From Setophaga petechia (taxonomy: Eukaryota; Chordata; Aves; Passeriformes; Parulidae): a DNA stretch of 64,000 bases. The position numbers and the translations under genes are program-made. The DNA is taken from positions 14,329,572 to 14,393,571 of the forward strand of contig JANCRA010000009.1 in the NCBI GenBank assembly GCA_024362935.1. Direction: 5' to 3'. Under the pieces are notes generated by a model. That model was not told the origin of the DNA. It worked only from the letters and a program-made list of their open reading frames with translations, and searched no databases. Positions 49,991 through 62,400 of this stretch are shown here, in pieces. How positions within the stretch are numbered: position 1 is the first letter of the stretch; each line of letters starts with the position of its first letter.

Positions 49991-50676
49991 CCTTTAAATG
50001 CATTAACTCCGCAGGGCACTCTCAATGAACGTTTCCGATTTTATTGTCAACACACCCAAAAACAAACCTATGTTGAAAACAATTATTTCTGAGAACAGTA
50101 AAATACAAAATATTTCACGTAGAGGTTTGTTAATGTAACACAAACAGAAGTGAGACATAGAAGATGCCAATGGATATCATTTGTGCTCATGGTCACAAGT
50201 TCAAGAACTGTACCACTACAAAATTGTCGCATAGGCTTGGAAAGTGAGCATTTGACAGTTTAGGCATTACCTCTGTATTTCTAGAATTACATATTTACTC
50301 GGAAACTTTCTAGCAGTAGACAGAAAAGATGAAAATTTTGTCTTCAGGGTTTGTTTTGAAAGCACCATGACAACAGACTGTTCCAACTACTTCCTTACAG
50401 AGGGAAGTCTAAACAGAGACAATTATTGCAGTTGCAGCTTTTTAGGGGTAATGTTTATTGTTATCTATGATAGGTTTGTGAATATACATTAACAAGCAAA
50501 ATCAGTATTTCCCAGCAGTCCCTCCTGGAAAGCAAAACCAGCATTGCCCAATTTTAATTTGTTCTTTTTATATTAAAGACAGCAATCTCTTATATTCTAT
50601 ACAAAATGCATATGCTTGGCCAGGCACTGACCAGCTTTCTCTTCTTATAGATTCTAACCCAAATAAGTAAAACTTC

Positions 50677-50682
50677 TTTATT
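50677..50682 (-). terminator. POLR1D: Candidate POLR1D isoform 2 poly(A) signal
   Basis: AATAAA on the minus strand about 410 bases downstream of the isoform 2 stop codon. Further copies are at 50,744-50,749 (about 345 bases past the stop), 50,454-50,459 (about 630) and 50,040-50,045 (about 1,050, next to the small CpG patch). The sequence alone does not show which is used. Confidence 0.4.
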
Positions 50683-51090
50683 GGTTAGCAGCAAAGAAGT
50701 TCTGCAAACTTCACACAATAAATAGAATTCTACTTGATTTAAATTTATTTCCAAAAGGGTGACATGACTAAATGACTTGTATTGGACAGTGACACATGTA
50801 TCACACTCCATCACCAAGACCCTAGGCTTAGTCAGAAGGGGAGAGAGGAATAAAGGGAATGCCTGCTCTAAAACAACTGAAAGTTTTATGTTGTACTTTG
50901 CTTTTCTCTTAAAGGTCCCAAAGGAAAGTTTCTAAAGCTACCTCAAGGTTACTTCTCACACAGGCAACGTACGTGGTTCAAAACTCAAGTTTGAACATCA
51001 ACTCTTCTTGAAAAACTGAGACACCTCTGCTTTCCTATAGTCAATGACATTCCTGACTTGTAACAACACGTACTCGTCACTCTCCTCTCC

Positions 51091-51376
51091 TCATCGCTTG
51101 CTTGATCGCTTTTCATGTTTATCCTTGGTGTGCTGGTTCCTGCTTTGGTGCCTTGGAGGAGAGTAGCTGACCCTCCTTCTGGATTGAAAGCTGGGTGTAT
51201 ACGGGTGGATTCTGCGTTTCTTTGGTTTCTCCTCTTTCCTGCTTTTGTTTGGCTCAGACTCCTTATCATCTTCCTTTTGCTCTCGCTCTTGGTCTTGCTC
51301 TTTTTGAGATGGCAACGTGTTTTTGATGGTATTAATAAGAAATCTTTTATTTGTACCAGCAAGAGGACATTTCAAC
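51091..51376 (-). CDS. POLR1D: POLR1D isoform 2 terminal coding exon
   Basis: Alternative 3' coding exon of POLR1D, the gene whose main isoform is RPAC2/AC19, a shared RNA polymerase I and III subunit. This exon encodes the C-terminus of the AC19-lacking isoform 2, whose function is not established. The acceptor is TTTACAG|GTTGAAATG. Translation begins LKCPLAGTNKRFLINTIKNT, then LPSQKEQDQEREQKEDDKES, then a Lys/Arg-rich, SR-like tail (RRRVSYSPPRH...) ending KHEKRSSKR and TGA; 94 residues plus the base completing a Trp codon. CPLA, TNKRFLINTIKNTLPS, KEQD and SYSPPR match the human isoform as I recall it. Low complexity and strong positive charge suggest a disordered, possibly nucleic-acid-binding tail, but that is inference. 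Another frame is also open across the exon (50,985-51,362) and is probably a shadow. Confidence 0.94.
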
Positions 51377-54300
51377 CTGTAAAGACATGTAAAACTGATC
51401 AGAAGAGAAGGTAAAAACATCCCAAAACAAGTCTGAGATTTTAACTTCAGTGATTTTAAGACAGGTTTGTGATTTTGGCTTTCCTTGCATGCCACCTAGT
51501 GTAAACTCTCAGTACAGAAAAGTAAGTTCCAGATCATCACCATTCTTTTGTCTTACTCTCTATGGGAAGAAAATAGTAACACTTCAAAATCCACACGATT
51601 TTCTCAAGGTAGTGTATGTAGGGGGGAAGCAAAGGATGCCAATATATTTTAAGGTTGATGGTTCCTAACTTAGGAATTCAGAAATCAAACATTTAGTAAC
51701 ATACTCTAAGTCAAATCAGAATGGCTTACAGAGATCATGATCTTCTAAAATCAGCATTATCTAGTAAATTGCAATATTTCAATGCAATTGAAATGCAATA
51801 ATAATATGCATATTATCTAGTAAAATGCATGAAGAAGCCAAATAGCTGTACCATAAACATATACACGAGACATAACAATTTAAACTTATACTTAGCAACC
51901 ACCAAAGTGTTTTATTTCTTTTTCTTAAACAGTAAAGATACTTGTTCAACTATTTTCTGCTTTTTTTTACTTTCTCCTCTTGCAGCTTAACACTTTTGCA
52001 CATAATTTATCAGCTAGTTTTAGGAAACAAGTACTGTAAATTTCATTTATCTTGTTGGTATCAGTTGTACTCTACTCATTCCCAATTCGTCATCTCTTAA
52101 AGAATGGAACAAGGAAAAAAAGTTTAAATATGTTCCTACAGAAAGCAGAAATCACTCTGAAGACTTTGTTTATAGTCGGACTGACTGTGGTGTTTTTCTT
52201 TACAGTTTTGAGACAAGTTACAGGATTCCTTTCAAAAAATCAGAGCTGTAAGAGATCACAGCAACTTACTGAATCAGCCACAGAGTCATGGAATCCTAAC
52301 ACCACAATGTTAAGATCATCTATTCTACTTGAATATTTTGTGTCAGTGTAGAAATGATACCCTAACTACTCAAAAATCTTTGACACCTCTAAACCATCAG
52401 AACTATCAGAACAACAAGCAAACTAAAACAAAGATCATGTATGATCATTTAGCATACTTCATGACTTAACTGGACATGGAACTTACCATGGTGTTTTGCT
52501 TCAGGTCTACATACTAAGCATTCCTGATAATTGTTCTTGTGCCAAATCCTTCAAGAACTTATGAGAGCAATTTTAGAAGTACACAGCCACGCTGTTTTAT
52601 TTGAACTAGGTATTTTCTGATACACTTCTACTGCATAGAATTTTAGAATTTTCTAAACTTTCTTCATATAAATCTACACTGTTTTTCTCAAATCCTGGTT
52701 TTAAATAAATAAGATCTTTAATCTAGTATATCTCTTTCATAAATTAGATAAATAAATGTCAGTAGAACAGGGTTTCTATTTGAAGCTACACCAAATGATG
52801 AACACGGTGCTGAAAAGTCATGGCACAGGTTACACTCAGGACATAACAGAAACCAGCCAACATTCAAGTCCTTTGTATGTCTTATGAGTGCATTAAACTA
52901 TTGTACCTCAGCATTTCCTACCAAGGAGGGCAGCCTTCTTTAGGCTGCATCCAGGCAAAATCTATTTCACATTTGTTCTTCCTCTTGCTTTTTCTTAAGA
53001 GCTAATGCACTGATTTAAGCACTAATATATAGCGCTAGAATGAGACAGTCAATTTGCCCTAAATAAATCCATCTGGCTGAAGCATTTATTTCTTTTTTGA
53101 CACTATGAGTGCTGCCTGAGCTATACTAAGAATGAAAATTGATGAGAAATGCAGCACTTGAGAGTCAGCTAAGAGATGCCATTAGTTTACCATCATACTG
53201 TGATTAAAGTGAGCCACCAGGCTTTCATGGAGCAGCAGTAAGTCATGGCACTGAAGAAAAGCATTAGTTCTTAGTTTTATTGACTTCAGACTTCAACAAA
53301 ACAAATGCTGCCTTTAAATCTTAAAGCAAGCAAGACGTATGGTGTGTGCTGTATTACACACACAGAGCACATGTTCACAAATAGCCATGGTATATATGGA
53401 ACTGTGAAGATTAAAAGTGAACTTTGATATCTTTGAGATCCTCTCTAATGGTGAGGAAATTGCCATCCCCAAAGACCAGGCTTGGGTTTGCTGTAGGGCC
53501 TGATCCTGCAGTGCTCAATTCACAAACAGGTTTGCCCTCAGGTGAGTTCTGAAGGGCTGGGAGGCAATCTCAGCCTGGGCATGGTGGAACACAATGCTGC
53601 TGTGACCAGCAAACAGTGCCACGGAACTGATTTGAGCAGCTTTGCTTTTAAACAAACTAACAAACCAACCAACCAGCAAAAACCAAACAAGTTAAAAGAA
53701 CATTACAGTTCTGGAGTGAAATATGCCCCAAGCAGGGCTGCAGGCATGTGTGAGGCAAGGACACAAACTGCAGGGCTAGAACCTTCCTGTCTATCACACT
53801 CCAGTTCTGTAGCAGTCTTCACCCATTGTAAGGTTCACTTTTTGCTCCACATGCTCCAAAAGCTAGACCAACCTATTCTCTCAGACACAATCTTTCCTCC
53901 CTCCACAAATAAATCTCACACCACTCAAAATCTCTCCACTACGTAATAACCAAGACAATGCAACACAATGATACTGCCTTTTGAGAAAAAATTAAATCTC
54001 TCATTGTTAATGTAGGTCAAATATTAACCCTATTTTTGACCCTTTAAGTCAACTTCTGTGCAGTAACACAGAATTTCCAACCAGTGCCTGCCATCCAGTG
54101 CAGCAGTGCAGTTCAGCACAGAAATGTACTATACAAGTTCTTAACAGTAAAAACATGCTGACACCCTTTAAGACACAAAGAGCACAATGCCATGTGCCAG
54201 TCTCGTCTCTGCTCTGAGTAACTGGACACACCAAACAGGATTGGCACAGTCAGCCTTACCATACAGAGTAAAACCCATCTTTCCAAGAAAAAAAGTTCAC

Positions 54301-57300
54301 TATGGATGAACTGACAAGTACATTGCTACCATATCCAAACTACCATGGGAAATATAATATTTCAATAGAAGAGTGACTGAAGGGGGAGGGGAAACAGCTA
54401 GAGGTTGTTTTGCCAAACCAAGTAATCTATGTTGTTACCCTGTTATGGGGGACCTTACAAAAGAGGATGCCTCAGAGGACACTTAAAGTTTTGAAATATG
54501 GTCTTGGCAGCCAGGTACAGCTGGCAGGACTTTTTAGGATCATAGAATCTGGTTTGGAAGGGACCTTAAACGTTATAAAGTTCCAACACCTTTCACTAGA
54601 CCAGGTTGCTCAGAGCTCCATCCAACCTGGTCTTAAACACAGAGATGAGGCATCCAGAGCTTCTCTAGGCAATCTGTTCCAGTGACAGCATGAGTTAGGA
54701 TGTGCCCTGATTACAAGATTTAAACGCATTTTTTTTCAGTCTCTATCTGTACCCTTTTTCTCCTCCTCCTCCTCATATTCAAATGAAAGCTGAGGGGAAT
54801 CTATTGCAGCGTTCCTGCACACAACACCCATTCAAAGACAAGATGCAACACAGCACTTCACAGTTTCAGTACCGTCATCATTTTGTATTCTGCTAAACTT
54901 CTAACAATTTGGTATTGAACAGAAAGCTATCTACAGGAATGAAAGCAATTTTAGGATTGCTTTACAAAAAAATAGACTTTAAAATAATGCAAAGCTTCCA
55001 AATTTTTTAAATTGTAATTTCATCTGCTCTTAAAATGCAGAGCTGAACAAACCATCCACAAACATCAGGTTTTCCAGTTCTTACTTTACATAAGCTTTTC
55101 AAATAAGATGAGAAGCTACATTCAATTTAGCTTTGGCTCTTGTTATCAGCATCTTCGAAGATCAGACTTACTGGAAAATAAGGCAACTAGAACTTTTTTC
55201 ACACAGTAACTTTTGTGGCATTTTAACTGCCTTTCTTAGTTAAAGCAGAACAACTGCTTAAAATGGGACCTAACTTCACTGCTATAAAGAAAGTCATGAA
55301 TTATGTACATAGAACCAAGAGAAACACTTCTAAGAAGCTAAATGTTCAGCTTTATTTTAACTAGAAACAATGGAAACTCCCAAATACCCTATTTCATCTC
55401 TGTCCAATAGCCTCTGATGAAACAAATTTATCTAAGCATTTCAAATGTTCTAAGACTATTTGTCCAAAACTCTTCAGCCTGGATCCAACTGATCCTTCAA
55501 ATGTTAGCCTCCAGACAACTGCTCTGCTGTCTTATCTCAGAAGTTCCAGCATCATAGCATCATCACTAGGATCCAACCACAGATTCTGCTCTGTTCTGAT
55601 TAACATTCCCAGGATTAAGACACCTTCAGAAGAGGGTTCTTCCTTACCCTTCTCTCACACATTTCCTTATTTGTGATTAGCTGTACTAACGCTTGAGCCA
55701 GATACATTAGCAGCAGGATCTACATCGTGTGTTATCATGAGGATATCAGGAGACCCCCCCACCCCAAACAAGAATCACCACAGCCACAGAGTACATACAA
55801 AAGGAACACTGCAGGAGCTAGAAATACTGCATTGCTGAATGAAATCTACAAATAACAATATCCAGCATTTCTTGGATTCACTCACCATGGACCTACACAC
55901 TGCCTATCTGAGCAGTCCTGAGAGTATGGAGGCCAGTGAGCTGAGATTCCTAACCAACTAAGAGATCATGCAGCCCTCCAGCAATACTGGCAGTTGCTCC
56001 ATGTGCAGAGAGCCTCAAATAATTTCCCTTCCTGAACAAACTCTTGGCCAATATCACTGCCAACCTCCCTGCTGGTTACTTGTGCCAAACAGGGACAAGC
56101 CTTTCTTCCACCAGCCTCTAAGGTTGCAGCACCTGCCCATGTCATCCACATTAAACTTGTAAGACAATGTAAAACCAGCAACACATTCCCAAACTAGAAG
56201 AAATACTAATGATACTGCCCTGTATTTCAAGGCTCAGTCTTTGTATGAGAGACTGGGCTGCAGGTTGATGGCTTTGTGCATTTTTTTTGTACCTATCAGC
56301 TAAGCTGGTTTGGATACTTGTATTTAAGCCTCCAGCAACCATCATTTATCTCAAATTATGAGACAGGAAAAGGTTAGGCAGGGGTTCTTGGGGATCTTTT
56401 TCAAACAGTGTACCTGAGCTATGGAGAACTAATCACTCTGGACAGTAACACAGCAACGGCTTAACCTGAAAGCAGTCCCAAAACAGTGCTGAGAGGCTTG
56501 CTGGCTTGCTGAAGGTTTTGCTGCCACCAATATTCACCAGGAGACACTACTCCTTTGTAATGGTATGCACAATATAGACACCCCACCCAGTAATGCCACT
56601 TCTCCACATACCTCCCTTTGACCAACTTCTGTAAATGCCACTGACTCCAGAAATGTATTTCCCAGTATTCAACAGCTGCTGGAGAGCAACATAAACTGGA
56701 ATCAGTGAAGTATGAGCAGCAGTAGCCTCTGCTTCTCCTTACCCAAAGACAGATGGCAGAACAAATCTTTTCTTCATAGGTTGAGCTGCTTCAACTTTCC
56801 AGTGCCAATGCAGGACTGATGGCCTTACACTAGATGTCTCCAGGGTGTGTGCACCTCTTCTCCAGGACTCCTCTGACAAAGGGCTGAGGAATCCCAGAAG
56901 TCCTCATGAAACACACCTGTAAGCATTTTGAGTTTGGCAAGGAAGGAAGGTTTTGTGTTTCACCAGTTAGCACTGTGCTTTTAGATGAGTTGGTGATGAC
57001 CTTGTCTTTGCTTCCATCAGTAATGGTTTCCTCGATCTGGTCTACTAGTAACACATTTTCATGAACTAACTGTTCTGCTCATTTCATTTGCTCATTTCAT
57101 TCCCAGGGCTCTGAGCAGAAGTTACTTTCTTCTCAGTAGTTTACACCTTGCAAGGTTACATGTCAGCCCTGGGTATAATCTCTGAAGCCCTTCAGGATCA
57201 GTAACACTTGACAGCATTTTGCTGGAGTGTGATATTCAACTGAGCATAGTTAAGTTTTCTTCCAAATATCTCACCCATTATATCTCCCATATGTTTATGC

Positions 57301-59362
57301 AATACCTAGCTGTTGGGCCAGTTCAGAAGCACCAGAACTGCATAACAGGGCATAAAAAATACTGAAGAGGTGACAGCAGTGGCAGCTTCTGTTCTGTCTG
57401 TTGTGCCTGCAGAACTGCACAGCAAAGACTTATTTCCTTTGGGGGGCTTTATACTTTCCTTACAGCCACACACTAGCTTATGCCAAACCCTACAGCAGTA
57501 GATTTGTCACAAAAGGGATTACTACCAGTCTCTCTAAGGATAGATTCAGTGAGATAAAAATCCCTGAAGATGCATTACATACAAAGAAATCATCTCTAAG
57601 AATATGATCTCCTGAGATGCAGAAGAAGTACCTTGAAGAAAGTACTACTGAGCATATTCAGAAACAAAGATATTCAGCAAATCATTTCCTAGGCACTGGG
57701 TATGGGCCCCTGATGGACACGGGGCACTGCAGGGATGGATCCTTTGTTTGACCCAGTACAGCTGCTCACATGTACCTCTGCAGTGGAAAGTACTTCAACA
57801 GCCTCAGTTCAGGGTATCACCCTGCCAATCCCTATGTCAAGAGTCTTCTTCTGCCTGAAGCTGTCTTGACAGTCCTTTCCTCCTACAACTTTAGCAGAAC
57901 CCTGACCTAGCCAGACACCATTAATCTGAACCTGCTCTGAACAACAGGTCACCCTTGCCTATCCCATTCCCTGGCAGGCCTTGGGCATCAGATTTTAGCA
58001 AACTGCATTCTGAGCTGATCATCACAGCTAGCTGAACAGGACCACTATTCTCTTACAAACAAGGAATAAGAAGGAGCCACATTCAGGAGCAGATGCCCAT
58101 ACACTCTCCTGGCAGGTATTCCAGACTGCACAAGTGGCAGCAAAATCGTACAGGGGCACCTGAGTACCTCCCTGCAGAAATCTTTAGTTTCCATATCTGG
58201 AATTAACTTGCAAACTCAGAGTTAACTGGAAGCATACATCACTTCATGGTGCTAATTGTGTGCACTGGGTTACCTGCCCACACGGCTGGGCTGACAGGGT
58301 CAAAGCACGGTGGATCAGTACAGCTACAGCCACTCTGGGGCATTAAACCAATTAAGCTATTTTAACAGAAAAGGTATGAACTGCATCCCTAGAAGAAATA
58401 CTGAGTAAAACATATAGAAAATCCCAAACCTGTTTGAAAACATAAAGGAGTAACTAATTTTTTTTCAGCAAGACACTATATCAATCTCTTCAGAGCTATT
58501 AAAACAAACAGACAACTGAGCTGAGACCTTAATGAACAGTGCAGGCTTATCTCTTTGTACTGTTGATGGAGGAACACAAACCTTATCTACAAGTGCATTT
58601 AGTGCACTCAACTGGTGCACTTCTTGTGTGAACGTCCCTAGATCCAGTGGTTCTTATTAAAGTCATAAACATTATTTTATGATGAATGACCCTCCTCAGC
58701 ATGTTATTACTCCTCTAACTACAATTACGTGCATTACATTCCGTGTCAATCTAGCTGTAAAATCTGGAATACTGCATTGAAGAATTAATGTTGTATTTCA
58801 TTTAAGATTCAAATACTGTGATTTTTTCCCAGTTACTATACAAATTAGCCCCTGGGTTTTAGGTTTTTTTAGTATTAAAAAGTAACCCTCTTACAAAACT
58901 GGATTATACTTTTGAGTTCATTGAGTTCATTTTTGACTACAATTTACATATTAATTGTCTAGTAAAGGATAGTTTGTTGTTTTACTAATATAAGGCTTTA
59001 GCTTTCTTTGTCAGGTTATGAATTCTTTTCACTTAAAACAGAGTAACCCAGTAACATGTAGCTGGTATGTAAGTATATGCACACAGACTCATGAGATTCC
59101 AACCCAAACTTTGCAATTCCATCTATTATAAGAACATATTCCCAATTTTCCAATTGCTTCGTCTTCAACACATTCAGACAAGCAATTTCCCACAGACAGA
59201 ATTTACCTGAACATCTTCCTTATTTAGACTAGAATTTTTGCCCAAATATGTAGATGAGGACAATTTAAACATGAAACACATAAAAAGGTAGAGACTTCTG
59301 TCACACATTAAAGACAAGATTTATTTTGGCATCAGAATTCATCTCCTCCTGGCACAACTTAC
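51377..59362 (-). other. POLR1D: POLR1D intron between isoform 2 exons
   Basis: A GT...AG intron of about 8 kb, AT-rich, without further recognisable exons. It contains a CR1 fragment at 54,538-54,686, a possible second very degenerate CR1 piece at about 52,285-52,345, and a short duplicated motif ATTATCTAGTAAA(A/T)TGCA at about 51,763-51,828. None of its ORFs resembles a known protein. Confidence 0.85.
54538..54686 (-). mobile_element. CR1 LINE 3' fragment
   Basis: The plus strand reads as the reverse complement of the CR1 3' end: GGATCATAGAATC, TTTGGAAGGGACCTTAAA, CACTAGACCAGGTTGCTCA, CATCCAACCTGGTCTTAAAC and TTCTCTAGGCAATCTGTTCC. CR1 is the dominant LINE of birds and other sauropsids, and such 5'-truncated copies are the usual form. 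The copy lies in the POLR1D intron, in the same orientation as the gene, and is too short to encode anything. Confidence 0.95.
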
Positions 59363-59437
59363 CAACCCATAGCTCCCATTGTTTCAGCTCTGGTTCTCCC
59401 ACGTTTTGCCTCTTTAAGTAACTCTTCCACAGCCTTC
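59363..59437 (-). CDS. POLR1D: POLR1D isoform 2 internal coding exon
   Basis: A 75-base exon too short to appear as a meaningful ORF. The acceptor is TTCTCTTACTTAG|GAAGGC and the donor is GGGTTG|GTAAGT. It translates as KAVEELLKEAKRGRTRAETM followed by GAMG, with split codons at both ends. Joining it to the 51,376 exon restores a Trp codon and gives MGWLKCPLA, matching the human MGWMKCPLA junction. The 5' phase (one base completing Arg) fits an upstream exon ending MEEDQELE-R, the common POLR1D N-terminus, which lies beyond the right edge. The short segment looks helical and amphipathic (EELLKEAKR). The competing open frame over this stretch (59,301-59,492) is a frame-shifted shadow. Confidence 0.93.
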
Positions 59438-62400
59438 CTAAGTAAGAGAAAAACGAAAAGGTCACCACTTGTGGAACACAAGAACTTGCCACTCTATGTG
59501 CTTAAGCAAATAAAACAGATAGCTTTATTCACTGTAGTGAATAAAACAATAAAGAAGCTACCAAAATCACCTTGACTTTTAAGATAATTCGAATTCCTAT
59601 GCACCAAGATGAAAAGAAACATTCTGAAATAGTAAAACCAACTAAAGGTGTTGCAAATACAAAAACTGTAACACTGAATGAAAAACAAGGCTTGGGGCAC
59701 TTCAAATCACTTTTAAGCATACTTCTGCCTGTGAGGACAAGCTGGGTCCTATTATACCACAGGCACTCATGGAAAAGGAGTATCTCCCAGGTAAGCCATT
59801 CTGTTGGAGATACCTTCTCCAAAATGCCAAGTTCAGCATCAGCAACCTCACCAGCTAGTGGTGCCTTCCCAGGTAAGAGAAGCAATAGGTGTGGGATGGC
59901 TGCTTGCAAGAACACCAAAAAATGGGTGCAAAACGCAGGCTGTAGCACTGGAATATGAGAGATGTTGCATACACAGGTCTTCATGAAATTACAGCAAAAT
60001 TTGTTTTTTCTCCAGACCCAGAATTTGCTATCTGAGCATCCTGAGCTAGGTTACAGCGATCATGGTAGGAACACAAGGCTTTTATAGAAGCTTGTGCTGA
60101 GCCTTCAAACAGCAATGTCAGACAAAGGTGAGGAAGGAGGGGAAGAAAGTGTCTGACTTTTAATTGCCAGTTACCAAACTTGGTGATTCTCTTTTTAAGA
60201 AACCTGACTGAAAGATTAAAAGCCTGTCATTATTACTGTACTATAAAATATGTAACAATTTCTAACTGAAATAAGAAACCAAATAATCTGAGCTACAAAG
60301 CACTAATAAAGCCCACACATAGGTATTTTAAACAGCTATGATTCAGTTTTAGGGAAAACATCATAAAAAATTAATATGGTGAGACCAATTCTATTAACTT
60401 AGGCAGGAATTACATGCCTTTAAGTATTTGAGACTTTTTTTTGTTCCATCAAAGCTCAGACTGACTTGGCATCCACCTTAGCAGCCTCCTAGTTCCACAC
60501 CTTCATTATCAACCATTGTTTCCTAATACTCTTCTTTCAACATTGCCCTTATTCACTGCAGCTTTACAAAAGCCCTTTCAGCTTGCACAGACAAATGAAA
60601 CGCAATGCCCATGTCCTCTCTGAAATAATGTTTCCACTCACTGAACTTATATCCTCTACACAAGTAAGCCAAAAGCTACGCAAACAAGTTTTTAAAATTT
60701 GCTTTTATAGGCCTCGTGGGACTCCACATTCCTCACTCTCTTCATTTTTACAGCTTGGTTACAATACAAACAGTTCCATGGCTGCCAGCTTCAATTCTAA
60801 AGGCAGCAGCATGAGCAAAGGGAATGCAGCATGTAACTTTCACATGAGAACCATCCAAACACTGGGGGACTGATAGGAAATAAAATTAGGGACAGGGGCA
60901 CATTTAAAGAACTCTGTCATCATTCTGACATGTTTTATAGCAAGCAACACTTAAAACTTGCTGTGGTAATTATTTTTGGGCAATCAAGTTGCAGAATTGC
61001 AGTAACATGAAGGTACAAGCAGTGATATTTTTATCTTCAAGAGTATGGTACAAGACCTATTTACATTTCTGAGGGATTAGAGTTTTTCCTCTCCCTGTAT
61101 TCCAAGGTTACAGGCAAAGCTCCCATTGCATCTATCTTAATAACCAGCATTGTAAATGCATGTGTCCAAATAATAGAATAATTCCTAGTCAGGCAAAATG
61201 AGAAGTATTTTCTATTCCTCACTCAGGGGAAGAGCTTCATAATTTTTTTCCAAAAGGTCAAATGGATAGAGTGAAAAAATGAATATGAAATGAAAAAATG
61301 AATTGGGAATAAAGAGATATGTCTGATAGTTACAGGCAATGAAAACACCATGTTATTACAGAGACCACCCATGGTTGTGATTACAGATGACTGTTGGGAG
61401 AAGACAGATGAGGCTGGATCTGACAGCCAAGAGGCCAGAGAGCCACAGCTCCATGCGCAGGTCCAACCAGTAGCAAGGCTGAAAACCAGCTCCTAGGAGC
61501 AGATGTACACTAGGCACATACACTGCTGGCCACATCCATCACAGACAGACACACAGTTTGCTCAGACCCACAGCTTCATCCTGCTTCTCTCTCCAGCTGG
61601 ATGTGGGAGGCCTCAAATCTTCAGCCCAACTGCACTGCCTGTACAGACCACCACACAGGGCTGACTGGGACACCCTAGTCCCAACCCCACTTCAGTCTTG
61701 CCTGTAGAGACACACCAGCACACATACACATCTCACCCCTAACCCTAGTCTCTTCAGCAGCTGGGCAGGACTCCCTGGTGTCCCAACAGCTAGCTCCTCC
61801 TGCTTCTGGGAGACGCAAGCTCATGCTCCAGCTCTCTCCTTACTCATCCACTTACCAGCTATTCCAGCTTGATCTCCACCAACAGCCACACGGTCCCTCA
61901 TACACCCATACCTGCTCCAGTACTACAGCACAGATAAACACATGGTTCCCAATCCCATTTCAGGGGCTAACATTTGGTTTACTCACTCCATGAAATGTCC
62001 TCAGTTGCCAGCACCCAGGCCTCCAGCCCAGGCTCAAGTCCAGCTGCTGGCATCCAAACCTTCACATGTTCCAGTAGCTGGCATCATGGACATATGGTCG
62101 CTCCAACCCACAGTCTGACTGCAGCTGCTAGCACTGGGGCGTACACCCTCTCCCCTCAAACAGTCCTTCACCCAAGACAGAGTTAGAAGGGAATTTAACA
62201 GGAAGACAGGACAGACTGCAATGATTAGGCACAGGGCATGGCCAGACAAGAGTACCAATCAGCAGCCTACACACACATGACCAGAACTTTTTATTCCCTT
62301 GCTCCTTCATTTTCCCACTCTCACTTCTCCCCACATCACTAGAACTTCCTGCTTTCCCTGTCTTTGGTTTCTCCCCTACACATCCCACATCACAAACAAG

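Noticed and set aside
52285..52345. Possible degenerate minus-strand CR1 (GAGTCATGGAATC ... TTAAGATCATCTATTC)
   Set aside because: Only two short blocks resemble CR1 and the sequence between them does not align, so it could be chance.
59301..59492. 63-codon minus ORF containing a Leu/Trp-rich segment
   Set aside because: It is the frame-shifted shadow of the 75-base POLR1D exon, whose correct frame and splice sites are clear.
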